Assembly (NCBI GenBank): GCA_051002015.1
Contig: JBPCMS010000025.1
Coordinates: 1-30,254 of the forward strand
Direction of reading: 5' to 3'
Length of the DNA: 30,254 bases
Source of the DNA: JACDBE01 sp051002015
Lineage (GTDB): Bacteria > Actinomycetota > Acidimicrobiia > Spongiisociales > UBA5794
Position numbers and translations under genes: made by a program. The notes beneath the pieces were generated by a model that worked only from the letters and a program-made list of their open reading frames with translations, ran no database searches and was not told the origin of the DNA. Positions 20,897-28,371 of the stretch are shown here, one piece after another. Within the stretch, counting starts at the first letter, position 1. Every line of letters begins with the position of its first letter.

Positions 20897-22422
20897 TAGA
20901 CGGCGTCGACGATGCTAGACGACAACCCCGGAAAGGACGCGAGATACTGGCGACGCTCGGCGGTGAGCCGCTCGACGATGTGGCGGTACTCGAGGCTGCG
21001 CCCATGGACCTGGTAATACCTTCTCGGCTGGAGCAGGTCGGGGTCATCGACCCCCGGCACCGACGCCGCCACGTCGTACCCGAAGTCGGGATCGGTGGTC
21101 CACTCGATGGTCTTGCCGACGATGCCGGCGACGATCGCCGAGCTGTCGGAGATGCTCACCTTCTTGGCGTGGTCCCCGCCGTCGGGGCCTCCGACCGAAC
21201 CGGTGTTCATCAGGTAGACCTCGAGGTCGGGCATCGTCTCCAACAGCTCGAGGAACCGGTTGCCCTGGAGGGCGTCGTTGGTGAAGAAGAACGGGTTGGT
21301 GCCCGGCACCCGCAAGCTCTTCCCTGCCTCGGCGGCGCCACCGGCCGACGTCCCCTTGGTTTCGCCGAGCATGAAATAGGCCGCTGCTTGGTCGCGTCGC
21401 AGACGGGCAACCGCAGGGATCAGGTTCTCGTTGCGGTTGAGCAGCAGTAGATAGCTCGCCCTGGGGACGTTGCGTGGATCCCGGTGGCGGATGTTCTCCA
21501 GCGGGAACGTCGACCGCCCGTTGCGGGTGTACGAGTCGTCGAAGAAGTCGACCTTGCCGTCCTCGTCGACGTGGGTGTTCTCCAGCCAGGCATCGGGTCC
21601 GGTGGTCCCACCGTGAATGGTGGGCTCGTCGACCGGGTCGAGACCGTATGTCTTGGCGAAGCACCCGTTCTCGGTGGTGTAGACGACACCCCCCGGCATG
21701 AGGGCGACGAAGTCGTCCTGGACGGGGAGCGAGTCGAGCTGTTGGCGGAAGGTGGTCGTGGTCTTGCCGGTGCCCGACAGCCCCAGGATCAGCGCCGACT
21801 TCTCCTCGCCGCCGACGTCTGGAAACGTCTTGAGACCCGAATGCAACGCCAGCCCTCCGGCGTGGTACACCAGGTGGTTCCACATCCGGAGCCCGCCCAT
21901 CTTCGACTCGCCGAAGTAGTCGGAGCCGAACACCCTGGTGACATAGTTCTCGTGGTCGACCGTGATCATCCGGTCTTCCGGCTTGCCGGGCGCCATCAAC
22001 CCCGGGGTGTAGATCACGGTGAACTCCGGCTCCCAGGCGTCGTCCTTGGGGAAGTAGAGCTGCTGCTGCATCGCCGGGATGTTGGCCTGGGTGCGGTCGA
22101 TGTAGAGCCGACAGCCGGTGCGGAACTCGGGGTCGGGTCCCACGTAGCCCTCGATGAGGATCATGTCCCTGTCGGCGATGTAGGCATCCTGACGGGTCGC
22201 CCACTCGTCGTGCTCGGCCCTTCCGATGCGGTTCTTGAACGCCTCGTCCTCCGAGACAAAGAAGGTCGAACGGCCCAGCCTGGCCTTGACCAGCGCCTGG
22301 TAGTTGACGTTGTCGAACTCGGTCACCATCACCCGGGACGTGTACTCCAGGGCCCATTCCCGCATCTCGGCCTGGGTGGGGTTGACGGCGATCGATCGCG
22401 CCTGGGGGAGCTCGAAGCCCAT
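20896..22422 (-). CDS. pckA: Phosphoenolpyruvate carboxykinase (ATP)
   Basis: 508 residues; converts oxaloacetate and ATP to PEP, CO2 and ADP, the entry step of gluconeogenesis. The ATP-type is shown by the P-loop GLSGTGKTTTT (214-224), the QDDFVALMPGGVVYTTENGC stretch with the kinase-2 acidic pair, and RNGRSTFPLENI (300-311). FMLGETKGTSAGGAAEAG (350-367) is also typical. Actinobacteria such as mycobacteria mainly use the GTP-dependent PckG, which differs in these motifs, so the ATP-type is a useful lineage hint. The N-terminus is a little shorter than in E. coli PckA (540 residues). ATG 22422 has GAGAGGA upstream and follows the aldolase stop by 17 bp, so the two form an operon in which both gluconeogenic steps are co-regulated. 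Confidence 0.95.
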   Translation of the reverse strand: MGFELPQARSIAVNPTQAEMREWALEYTSRVMVTEFDNVNYQALVKARLGRSTFFVSEDEAFKNRIGRAEHDEWATRQDAYIADRDMILIEGYVGPDPEFRTGCRLYIDRTQANIPAMQQQLYFPKDDAWEPEFTVIYTPGLMAPGKPEDRMITVDHENYVTRVFGSDYFGESKMGGLRMWNHLVYHAGGLALHSGLKTFPDVGGEEKSALILGLSGTGKTTTTFRQQLDSLPVQDDFVALMPGGVVYTTENGCFAKTYGLDPVDEPTIHGGTTGPDAWLENTHVDEDGKVDFFDDSYTRNGRSTFPLENIRHRDPRNVPRASYLLLLNRNENLIPAVARLRRDQAAAYFMLGETKGTSAGGAAEAGKSLRVPGTNPFFFTNDALQGNRFLELLETMPDLEVYLMNTGSVGGPDGGDHAKKVSISDSSAIVAGIVGKTIEWTTDPDFGYDVAASVPGVDDPDLLQPRRYYQVHGRSLEYRHIVERLTAERRQYLASFPGLSSSIVDAV

Positions 22423-22439
22423 CTGTTCAGTCCTCTCGC

Positions 22440-23489
22440 TCAGGCGACCGTGACCGAGTTGTCGAGGTAGACGCCCTGGATGGCCCGGAGCAGTTCGATG
22501 CCGTCGCTAATCGGGCGCTGAAACGCCTTGCGCCCGCTGATGAGCCCCATGCCACCGGCCCGCTTGTTGATGACCGCGGTGCGCACCGCCTCGGCCAGGT
22601 CGTCGGCGCCGGAGGAGGCGCCGCCCGAGTTGATCAGCCCGATCCGGCCCATGTAGCAGTTGGCCACCTGCCACCGGGTGAGGTCGATGGGATGGTCGGT
22701 GGTCAGCTCGTCGTACACCCGGGGGTGGGTGCGCCCGAAGCCGACCGCCCCGTAGCCGTTGTTGTTCTCCGGTTGCTTCTGCTTGATGATGTCGGCCTCG
22801 ATGGTCACCCCGAGGTGGTTGGCCTGACCGGTGAGATCTGCCGACGTCTCGTAGTTGACACCGTCCACCTTGAACGACGCGTTGCGGACGTAGCACCACA
22901 GCACGGTGAACATCCCCAGCTCGTGGGCGTAGGCGAATGCCTCGCTGACCTCCTGGAGCTGACGGGTCGAATCCTCGGAGCCGAAGTAGATGGTGGCCCC
23001 GACCCCGGCGGCGCCCATGTCGAAGCCCTGCTCCACCGACCCGAACATCACCTGGTCGGCCTGGGCGGGGTAGGTGAGCAGCTCGTTGTGGTTGAGCTTG
23101 ACGATGAACGGGATGCGGTGGGCGTAGCGGCGGGCGGTCGCCCCGAGCACGCCCAGGGTGGAGGCGATGGCGTTGCAGCCGGCCTCGAGGGCGAGCTCGA
23201 CGATGTTCTTGGGGTCGAAGTAGCGCGGGTTGGGGGCGAATGACGCCGCCGCCGAATGCTCGATCCCCTGGTCGACCGGGAGGATGGATACGTAGCCGGT
23301 ACCGCCCAGACCGCCGTGGTCGAACAGCGACTGCAGGTTGCGCAGCACTTGAGGGCTGCGATCGGTGTAGATGAACACCCGCTCGATGAAGTCCGGGCCG
23401 GGGAGGGTGAGATCGTCCTTGGGAATCCCCTTGGACTCGTGGTTCAGAAGATCGTCGGCGGCGTCGCCGAGCAGGCCCGCCAGGTCCAT
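22440..23489 (-). CDS. fbaB: Fructose-bisphosphate aldolase class I (FbaB/DhnA type)
   Basis: 349 residues; a Schiff-base aldolase that cleaves or forms fructose-1,6-bisphosphate. Characteristic stretches are GYVSILPVDQGIEHSAAASF, PFIVKLNHNELLTY, GAAGVGATIYFGSEDS, TIEADIIKQKQPENNNGYGA and NSGGASSGADDLAEAVRTAV. The ADIIKQK segment corresponds to the lysine-rich active-site strand of E. coli FbaB. ATG 23489 is preceded by GAGGAG nine bases upstream, and CATAAT (23534-23529) lies at a proper distance for a -10 element. It is the first gene of the aldolase-pckA-coiled-coil operon. The direction of flux (gluconeogenic) is inferred from pairing with PEPCK. The upstream region contains two 51-bp repeats. 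Confidence 0.94.
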   Translation of the reverse strand: MDLAGLLGDAADDLLNHESKGIPKDDLTLPGPDFIERVFIYTDRSPQVLRNLQSLFDHGGLGGTGYVSILPVDQGIEHSAAASFAPNPRYFDPKNIVELALEAGCNAIASTLGVLGATARRYAHRIPFIVKLNHNELLTYPAQADQVMFGSVEQGFDMGAAGVGATIYFGSEDSTRQLQEVSEAFAYAHELGMFTVLWCYVRNASFKVDGVNYETSADLTGQANHLGVTIEADIIKQKQPENNNGYGAVGFGRTHPRVYDELTTDHPIDLTRWQVANCYMGRIGLINSGGASSGADDLAEAVRTAVINKRAGGMGLISGRKAFQRPISDGIELLRAIQGVYLDNSVTVA

Positions 23490-23582
23490 CGCAACAGCTC
23501 CTCGAGAGAGATCATCGGTGTCCGACCCATTATGGCCTATCGGCTGGACCCACAACCGGGAGGTTCCTCTGTGGTGAAATCT

Positions 23583-23633
23583 GGAACCTAAGGTCGTGGG
23601 GTGTCGTGGTGACACGCGATCCGCTCATGTTCA
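23583..23633 (-). repeat. 51-bp intergenic repeat, copy B1
   Basis: Read on the minus strand: TGAACATGAGCGGAT, a 22-bp centre with a GTGTC-ACCAC-GACAC hairpin, then CGACCTTAGGTTCC. It has the same layout as copy A2. Identity with copy B2 extends a few bases beyond each end. Confidence 0.75.
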
Positions 23634-23676
23634 CGGTGCAGGCGACAGATGCCCGGGGTTCGGGCTGGCGAAACCT

Positions 23677-23727
23677 GGAACCTAAGGTCGTGGGGTGTCG
23701 TGGTGACACGCGATCCGCTCAGGTTCA
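23677..23727 (-). repeat. 51-bp intergenic repeat, copy B2
   Basis: Identical to copy B1 except one base in the left arm (TGAACCTGAGCGGAT), at a distance of 94 bp in the same orientation. Its left arm with AACCTGAG agrees best with a consensus over all four copies. Confidence 0.78.
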
Positions 23728-23831
23728 CGGTAGAGCCCGGCCCGGGAATCTGAGCTGAGATCGGTTGGGCGGATTGCATGGAGTGATCTCGCCGGTGTTG
23801 ACTAGGGCACACCGGGAGGGCCGAGGCCGAT

Positions 23832-25526
23832 TCAGAACCCGAGGCGGCCCACCACGGCTCGGCCCAGTTCGCCCGCCCGCACCAGCAGGCTGCGCTCCGT
23901 CGCCGCCGGATCTCCGTCACCGACACCGTCGACCAGATCGACGTAGATCTTCAGCTTCGGCTCGGTGCCCGACGGTCGGATGAGCACTCGCCCGGCCGTG
24001 CCCAGGTCGAGGGCGACCAGCGGGGTCGCCCCCAGGTACGAGGGCCGCAGGTCCGCTCCCACCGTGTAGTCGGTGACGGACGAGACCTGGTAGCCCCCGA
24101 CCTCGCTCGGCGGGTCCTCGCTCAACCACAGCATGGCGTCGGCGATCTCGGCGGCGCCCTCGGTCCCGGGCCGCACCACGTTCTCCTGGGTCGACACCCA
24201 CACCCCGTGCCGGCGGTACAGATCGGCCAGCCGACCCAGCACCGAGGTGCCCACCGCCGTGGCGTCGGCGGCCAGATCGGCGAACACCACGGCGGCGCTG
24301 ATCCCGTCCTTGTCCCGCACCTGGCGCGACACCGAGTAGCCCAGCGCCTCTTCGTAGCCGAACACGAACCGACCCTTACCGGCGGCTTCGAGCTCGAGGG
24401 CGGCGTTCCAGATCCACTTGAACCCGGTGAGGGTCTGGGCGAACCCGGCGCCGTGGTGCTCGGCGACAGCGGCCAGCATCGGGGACGACACGATCGAGTT
24501 GATCACGATCGGCTCCGGCTCGTCGGTGTGGCTCAGGATGTAGTCGGCCAGGAGCACGCCTACCTGGTTGCCGCTCAGCGGACGCCACCCTTCTCCGGGG
24601 CGGGGGAGGCTGACGGCGAGACGGTCGGTGTCCGGGTCATTGGCGATGATCAGGTCGGAGCCGTCCCGCGCCGCCTGCGCCGTGGCCAGGTCGAGGGCCC
24701 CCTTCTCCTCCGGATTGGGGAAGGCAACGGTCGGAAAATGCCCGTCGGGGTTGAACTGCTCGGCGACCGGACGCACCCGGTCGTAGCCGAAGTGGGCCAG
24801 GGCCTCCACCACGAACCTGCCTCCGACCCCGTGCAGGGGCGTATAGGTAATGCCGAGATCGCCCGGTGCCGGGCTGGCCGGCCGGTTCTCGCCCAGGTCG
24901 TCGAGGTAGCGGGCGAACAGGTTCGGCTCGACCTCGGCCACCAGATGGGACGCATAGGGGTACTCCAGCCTGGGCACCTCGGATGCGGGCCCGATGGCGG
25001 CGATGGCGGCGGCGATGTCGACGTCGGCCGGAGGGACGATCTGGGCCCCGTTGGCGTCGTACACCTTGTAGCCGTTGTCCTTGGGCGGGTTGTGCGATGC
25101 GGTGATGACGACCGCCGCCGTCGCCTCGAGCCGCAGCGAGGCGTAGGCGATGACCGGGGTCGGGGTGGGCTCGGCGACGTAGCGGACCGGGATGCCCGCC
25201 GCCGCCAGCACACCGATGGTGTCCGTCATGAAGGTCTCGGAGGACAGCCGGGCGTCGCGACCGACCACGACCAGTCCCGAGCCCCGCTCCAGCAGGTAGC
25301 CGGCCAACCCGGCAGTGGTCCGGATCACCACCGCACGGTTCATCCGGTTCGACCCGGCCTCGACCCTGCCCCTGATCCCGGCGGTCCCGAACTCCAGGGC
25401 CCCCGCCATCCGCTCGGTCAGCTCCTCGACGTCACCCGCCTCGATCAGCATCTGCAGCTCGGCGCGGGTGTCGGGATCGGGATCGCCTTCGATCCATTGC
25501 TGGGCGGAGATCATGAGGTCGCTCAT
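23832..25526 (-). CDS. Phosphohexomutase (phosphoglucomutase/phosphomannomutase)
   Basis: 564 residues of the alpha-D-phosphohexomutase superfamily, the length of the long bacterial subgroup. Motifs in order: EFGTAGIRG (45-53), catalytic phosphoserine loop ITASHNPPKDNGYKVY (S144), metal-binding DPDTDR (297-302), sugar-binding GYEEA in FVFGYEEALGYSV and phosphate-binding RPSGTEPKLKIYV near the C-terminus. It interconverts hexose-1- and hexose-6-phosphates; glucose versus mannose specificity is not decided by these motifs. The nearby glucan phosphorylase makes glucose-1-phosphate a natural substrate. It is transcribed divergently from the pirin gene, with 105 bp between them. It is separated from the aldolase operon by the repeat-bearing region, so it is probably a unit of its own. 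Confidence 0.93.
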   Translation of the reverse strand: MSDLMISAQQWIEGDPDPDTRAELQMLIEAGDVEELTERMAGALEFGTAGIRGRVEAGSNRMNRAVVIRTTAGLAGYLLERGSGLVVVGRDARLSSETFMTDTIGVLAAAGIPVRYVAEPTPTPVIAYASLRLEATAAVVITASHNPPKDNGYKVYDANGAQIVPPADVDIAAAIAAIGPASEVPRLEYPYASHLVAEVEPNLFARYLDDLGENRPASPAPGDLGITYTPLHGVGGRFVVEALAHFGYDRVRPVAEQFNPDGHFPTVAFPNPEEKGALDLATAQAARDGSDLIIANDPDTDRLAVSLPRPGEGWRPLSGNQVGVLLADYILSHTDEPEPIVINSIVSSPMLAAVAEHHGAGFAQTLTGFKWIWNAALELEAAGKGRFVFGYEEALGYSVSRQVRDKDGISAAVVFADLAADATAVGTSVLGRLADLYRRHGVWVSTQENVVRPGTEGAAEIADAMLWLSEDPPSEVGGYQVSSVTDYTVGADLRPSYLGATPLVALDLGTAGRVLIRPSGTEPKLKIYVDLVDGVGDGDPAATERSLLVRAGELGRAVVGRLGF

Positions 25527-25631
25527 GGTCGGCGAGGCTACCCATGGAACGGCCTCGTTGCTCCGCTGGCCCGGCGGAATGATGCCGGCGTACGATTGTT
25601 GAAAGGTGTACCACTGCCAGAGGAGCCGCCG

Positions 25632-26627
25632 ATGCCCGCCGTCACCGCAGACACCCTGACCCTCCCCCGCCTCTCCCCGTTACCCACCTCGGGGACGCAA
25701 CGGCGGCCGGTGGTCAAGATCGTCACCGCCCACCGCCAGTTGGAGGGCGAGGGTTTCGTGGTGCGGCGCCCCTTCCCCGGTATGGACCTGGCGCTGGTCG
25801 ATCCGTTCCTGCTGCTCGACCAGATGGGGGCGGTCGAGTACAGCCCCGGCGAGGCGAAGGGCACCCCCTGGCACCCACATCGCGGCTTCGAGACCGTCAC
25901 CTACATGATGGACGGCGCCTTCGAGCACCAGGACAGCACCGGCGGCGGGGGCCTGATCACCGACGGCGCCACGCAGTGGATGACCGCCGGCGCCGGGATC
26001 CTCCATATCGAGAAGCCGCCCGAGGCGCTGGTGAGCCGTGGTGGCCTGTTCCATGGGGTGCAGCTCTGGGTCAACCTGCCCGCCAGCCTCAAGTGGTCGC
26101 CGCCCCGTTACCAGGACATCGACGGCGGCGACGTCACCCTGCTGTCATCCCCGGACGGCGGTGCCCTGGTGCGGATCATCGCCGGCTCCATCGACGGCCA
26201 TGAGGGGCCGGGCTCGACCTACACCCCGATCACCTACCTCCACCTGACCATGTCGCCGGGAGCGCGGGTGACCCTTCCTTGGCCGCGGGACTTCAACGCC
26301 CTGGTGTACGTGCTGTCCGGGCGCGGGCTGGTCGGTCCCGAGCGGCGTCCCCTCGAGGAGGGCCAACTCGCCGTGCTCGGTGCAGGCGACGCCATCGAGG
26401 TGGCAGCGCCCGATCGCCAGCCGTTGACGGCGGTCTCGGGTGGGGAGCTCCTCGTGCTCGGCGGGCTCCCCATCGGCGAGCCCGTCGCCCGCTACGGCCC
26501 GTTCGTGATGAACACCAGGGCCGAGATCATGCAGGCGATAGACGACTTTCAGGCGGGCCGGATGGGTCGGATCCCGGCCGAGCGGGTCCCGCACCGCACC
26601 GCCGCCGACGACGACCTGATTTCTTAG
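25632..26627 (+). CDS. Pirin family protein
   Basis: 331 residues with two cupin barrels. The N-terminal barrel has the pirin metal site: WHPHRGFETVTYMMDGAFEH (two His of HPH, then His) and AGAGILHIEKP (His, Glu), with QMGAVEYSPGEAKG between strands. The C-terminal barrel (HLTMSPGARVTLPWPRDFNA, LVYVLSGRGLVG) and ARYGPFVMNTRAEIMQAIDD complete the family pattern. Bacterial pirins include quercetin 2,3-dioxygenases and redox-responsive modulators; which applies here is not determinable. ATG 25632 has AGAGGAG seven bases upstream. The frame is open far upstream only as an antisense shadow of the mutase. The stop codon lies inside the left arm of a 21-bp inverted repeat. Confidence 0.92.
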   Translation: MPAVTADTLTLPRLSPLPTSGTQRRPVVKIVTAHRQLEGEGFVVRRPFPGMDLALVDPFLLLDQMGAVEYSPGEAKGTPWHPHRGFETVTYMMDGAFEHQDSTGGGGLITDGATQWMTAGAGILHIEKPPEALVSRGGLFHGVQLWVNLPASLKWSPPRYQDIDGGDVTLLSSPDGGALVRIIAGSIDGHEGPGSTYTPITYLHLTMSPGARVTLPWPRDFNALVYVLSGRGLVGPERRPLEEGQLAVLGAGDAIEVAAPDRQPLTAVSGGELLVLGGLPIGEPVARYGPFVMNTRAEIMQAIDDFQAGRMGRIPAERVPHRTAADDDLIS

Positions 26628-26668
26628 GATCGAAACGCGTCACCCATGACGCGTTTCGATCCTAAGAA
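26621..26668. terminator. 21-bp perfect inverted repeat at the pirin stop codon
   Basis: The arms 26621-26641 and 26648-26668 are perfectly complementary over 21 bp, with a 6-base loop ACCCAT. The left arm contains the pirin TAG (26625-26627). No U-tract follows. A further copy of the inner part (GAAACGCGTC) stands alone near 26687-26696. The structure would work as a strong hairpin terminator; perfect arms of this length could also be a protein-binding or mobile-element site. Confidence 0.6.
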
Positions 26669-26775
26669 GGCTGCTCCGCTCGAACCGAAACGCGTCCCCC
26701 GCCGCGGCGACCTTGCAGGGGCGATACGATACGGGTATTCGAAGCCGCCGCTTCGGGACAAGGGGAGAGCGGCCC

Positions 26776-28371
26776 ATGACGGATCCCGATCGAGACCCTG
26801 ACGGTCGCGCCGATGCAGCGTATCAGGCGCTGCTCGCACTCCACGACGCCGCCGGAACCTTCGGGGACGCCCACCCCGGCCCGGAACGCGGCTTGGGTCC
26901 GGTTCCGGTCGGCGAGGCGCTGGCGCAACTGGCCGAAGCGCCAGAGGACCAGGTGTCGTTCGGTGCCCGGCTCGACGTCCTCCACGCCCTGGCCGGGGCC
27001 GATTTCCCCGGGTACGACGAGCACGAGGCCGAGTACGTCCGGCTGGCGGAATCGATCGGTGCTCCCCACGGCGTGAACGCCCAGACCATCCTCGACGACG
27101 TGAAGGCGTCGGCGGCTGGCGATACGCCGTTCGCCGCAACGCCCACCGCACGGGCGCTCCCCCACGAGGCGACCGCGTTCGTCGGGGAGGACGTCTGTCA
27201 CACGGCCCGGGTGACGGTCGATGGCAAACCGGCGACGTGGATCTTCTCCGAGTTCGAGACCGACGCCTCCTACCAGGACCTCGCCGCCTGGGTGGACCCG
27301 CGGAGCTGGCCCGACCGTAGCCCGATGCTGTTCAAGAGGATGGAGCTGATCGGGGGGAGGACCGAGGTCACCGGTCTCGATGCGCAGCAGCACTGGCACG
27401 GCGAGTTCCTCGAGGAGGTCCAGCTCGTCGACCGCCTCAGGACCCTCCTCCACTGCGACATCTACTCGCGACAGGGACGCGCCGCCGGGATGACCTACAA
27501 CCTGACGTTCAGCGTCGGCGACCAGATCATCGTCGACCGCGGGTTCCTGCTCGCCACCGACATCGGCGACGGGTTGCACCGGGTGAAGGCGCTCAAGATC
27601 GTGGGCTTCAAGGAGTCCGAGTGGAACGCCCTCGCCCGGTTCGTCTGCCCGCTGTGGACCGACTTCGTGCGCCAGGCCACCAAGGGCGGAAAAAAGAGCA
27701 AGCCGACGGACCCCTCCGAGCAGCCCACCCCCCCGGGGAGCGGACCGTCTCCTGGCATGCCGCTCCCCGGCGACGAGCTGCTCGACGAATGGGTCGATTT
27801 CTTCGGGGGGGCCGCCAAGACCTACGCCCACCTCGTCGGTGACGTCGCCAGGAAGGCGGTCGCCGGCGGGTACCGGGCCCCCGACATGGCGAAGGACGGT
27901 GCCCGCTACTGGTCGCAGCTGGCGAAGGACTGGTCGCGGGCCTGGGCCTACGGGATCGAGCTGATCCAGGACATCGCCGAGGAGGGCACCGACCTGGCCC
28001 CAAAGCCCCCCGACCCCGACCGGTCGTGGCGTTCCCGGCCGGGCGCCGAGGAGAGGACGTACGCCACCGCGGCGGCGGCCACCACCCGGACCGGGGAGCC
28101 GGAGGGAACCACGATCCCGATCCCCACTCTCACCGCAGGGGCGACGGTCACGTCATCCGACCTGGTGTCGATCGAAGCCGGGGCGGCGAGCATCCCCGCC
28201 GCCGCCGTCACCGTGACCAGGACCACCCTCGCGGATGGCACCGCCGCGGTCCGGGTCGCCGCCGAGGGCGGGGACCACCCGGCGGGCCTCTACGTCGGCA
28301 TGCTCGCCGCCGACGGGCAGCCGGTGCCGTTGCAGATCTACCTGAGCCGCGCCGTCCACGGGACGCCGTGA
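26776..28371 (+). CDS. Unrecognised 531-residue protein coupled to a cyclase gene
   Basis: I do not recognise this protein. Residues about 1-120 are helical and acidic. Residues about 130-285 form an alpha/beta part (WIFSEFETDASYQDLAAWVD, KRMELIGGRTEVTG, MTYNLTFSVGDQIIVDRGFL, LHRVKALKIVGFKES) whose layout is like a ligand-binding START-type fold. Then come a Lys/Pro-rich linker (about 308-335) and an amphipathic helical part with many Trp and Tyr (WVDFFGGAAKTYAHLVGDVA, YWSQLAKDWSRAWAYGIELI). The C-terminal beta-rich domain of about 85 residues contains TIPIPTLTAGATVTSSDLVS and GLYVGMLAADGQPVPLQIYL. There is no signal peptide or clear membrane span. ATG 26776 has AGGGGAG upstream. The stop overlaps the GTG of the cyclase (GTGA), so equal expression and a functional link with nucleotide signalling or its AAA domain are likely. 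Confidence 0.75.
   Translation: MTDPDRDPDGRADAAYQALLALHDAAGTFGDAHPGPERGLGPVPVGEALAQLAEAPEDQVSFGARLDVLHALAGADFPGYDEHEAEYVRLAESIGAPHGVNAQTILDDVKASAAGDTPFAATPTARALPHEATAFVGEDVCHTARVTVDGKPATWIFSEFETDASYQDLAAWVDPRSWPDRSPMLFKRMELIGGRTEVTGLDAQQHWHGEFLEEVQLVDRLRTLLHCDIYSRQGRAAGMTYNLTFSVGDQIIVDRGFLLATDIGDGLHRVKALKIVGFKESEWNALARFVCPLWTDFVRQATKGGKKSKPTDPSEQPTPPGSGPSPGMPLPGDELLDEWVDFFGGAAKTYAHLVGDVARKAVAGGYRAPDMAKDGARYWSQLAKDWSRAWAYGIELIQDIAEEGTDLAPKPPDPDRSWRSRPGAEERTYATAAAATTRTGEPEGTTIPIPTLTAGATVTSSDLVSIEAGAASIPAAAVTVTRTTLADGTAAVRVAAEGGDHPAGLYVGMLAADGQPVPLQIYLSRAVHGTP

Larger units (their letters stand above)
23490..23831. other. 342-bp intergenic region with two 51-bp repeats
   Basis: It lies upstream of the aldolase operon and downstream of the phosphohexomutase, both on the minus strand. 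It contains a plausible aldolase -10 element (CATAAT on the minus strand, 23534-23529), repeat copies B1 and B2, and about 100 bp next to the mutase stop in which I see nothing. No coding sequence is supported. Confidence 0.5.

Noticed and set aside
18416..20899. An 827-residue plus-strand open frame opposite the coiled-coil gene, Gly/Leu-rich
   Set aside because: It is the mirror of a GC-rich Ala/Glu heptad sequence; no start context and no family-like sequence, while the minus strand gives a coherent coiled coil coupled to pckA.
24207..25631. Upstream open frame that would fuse a long N-terminus to pirin
   Set aside because: Antisense to the phosphohexomutase; ATG 25632 has a Shine-Dalgarno and begins the pirin family sequence.
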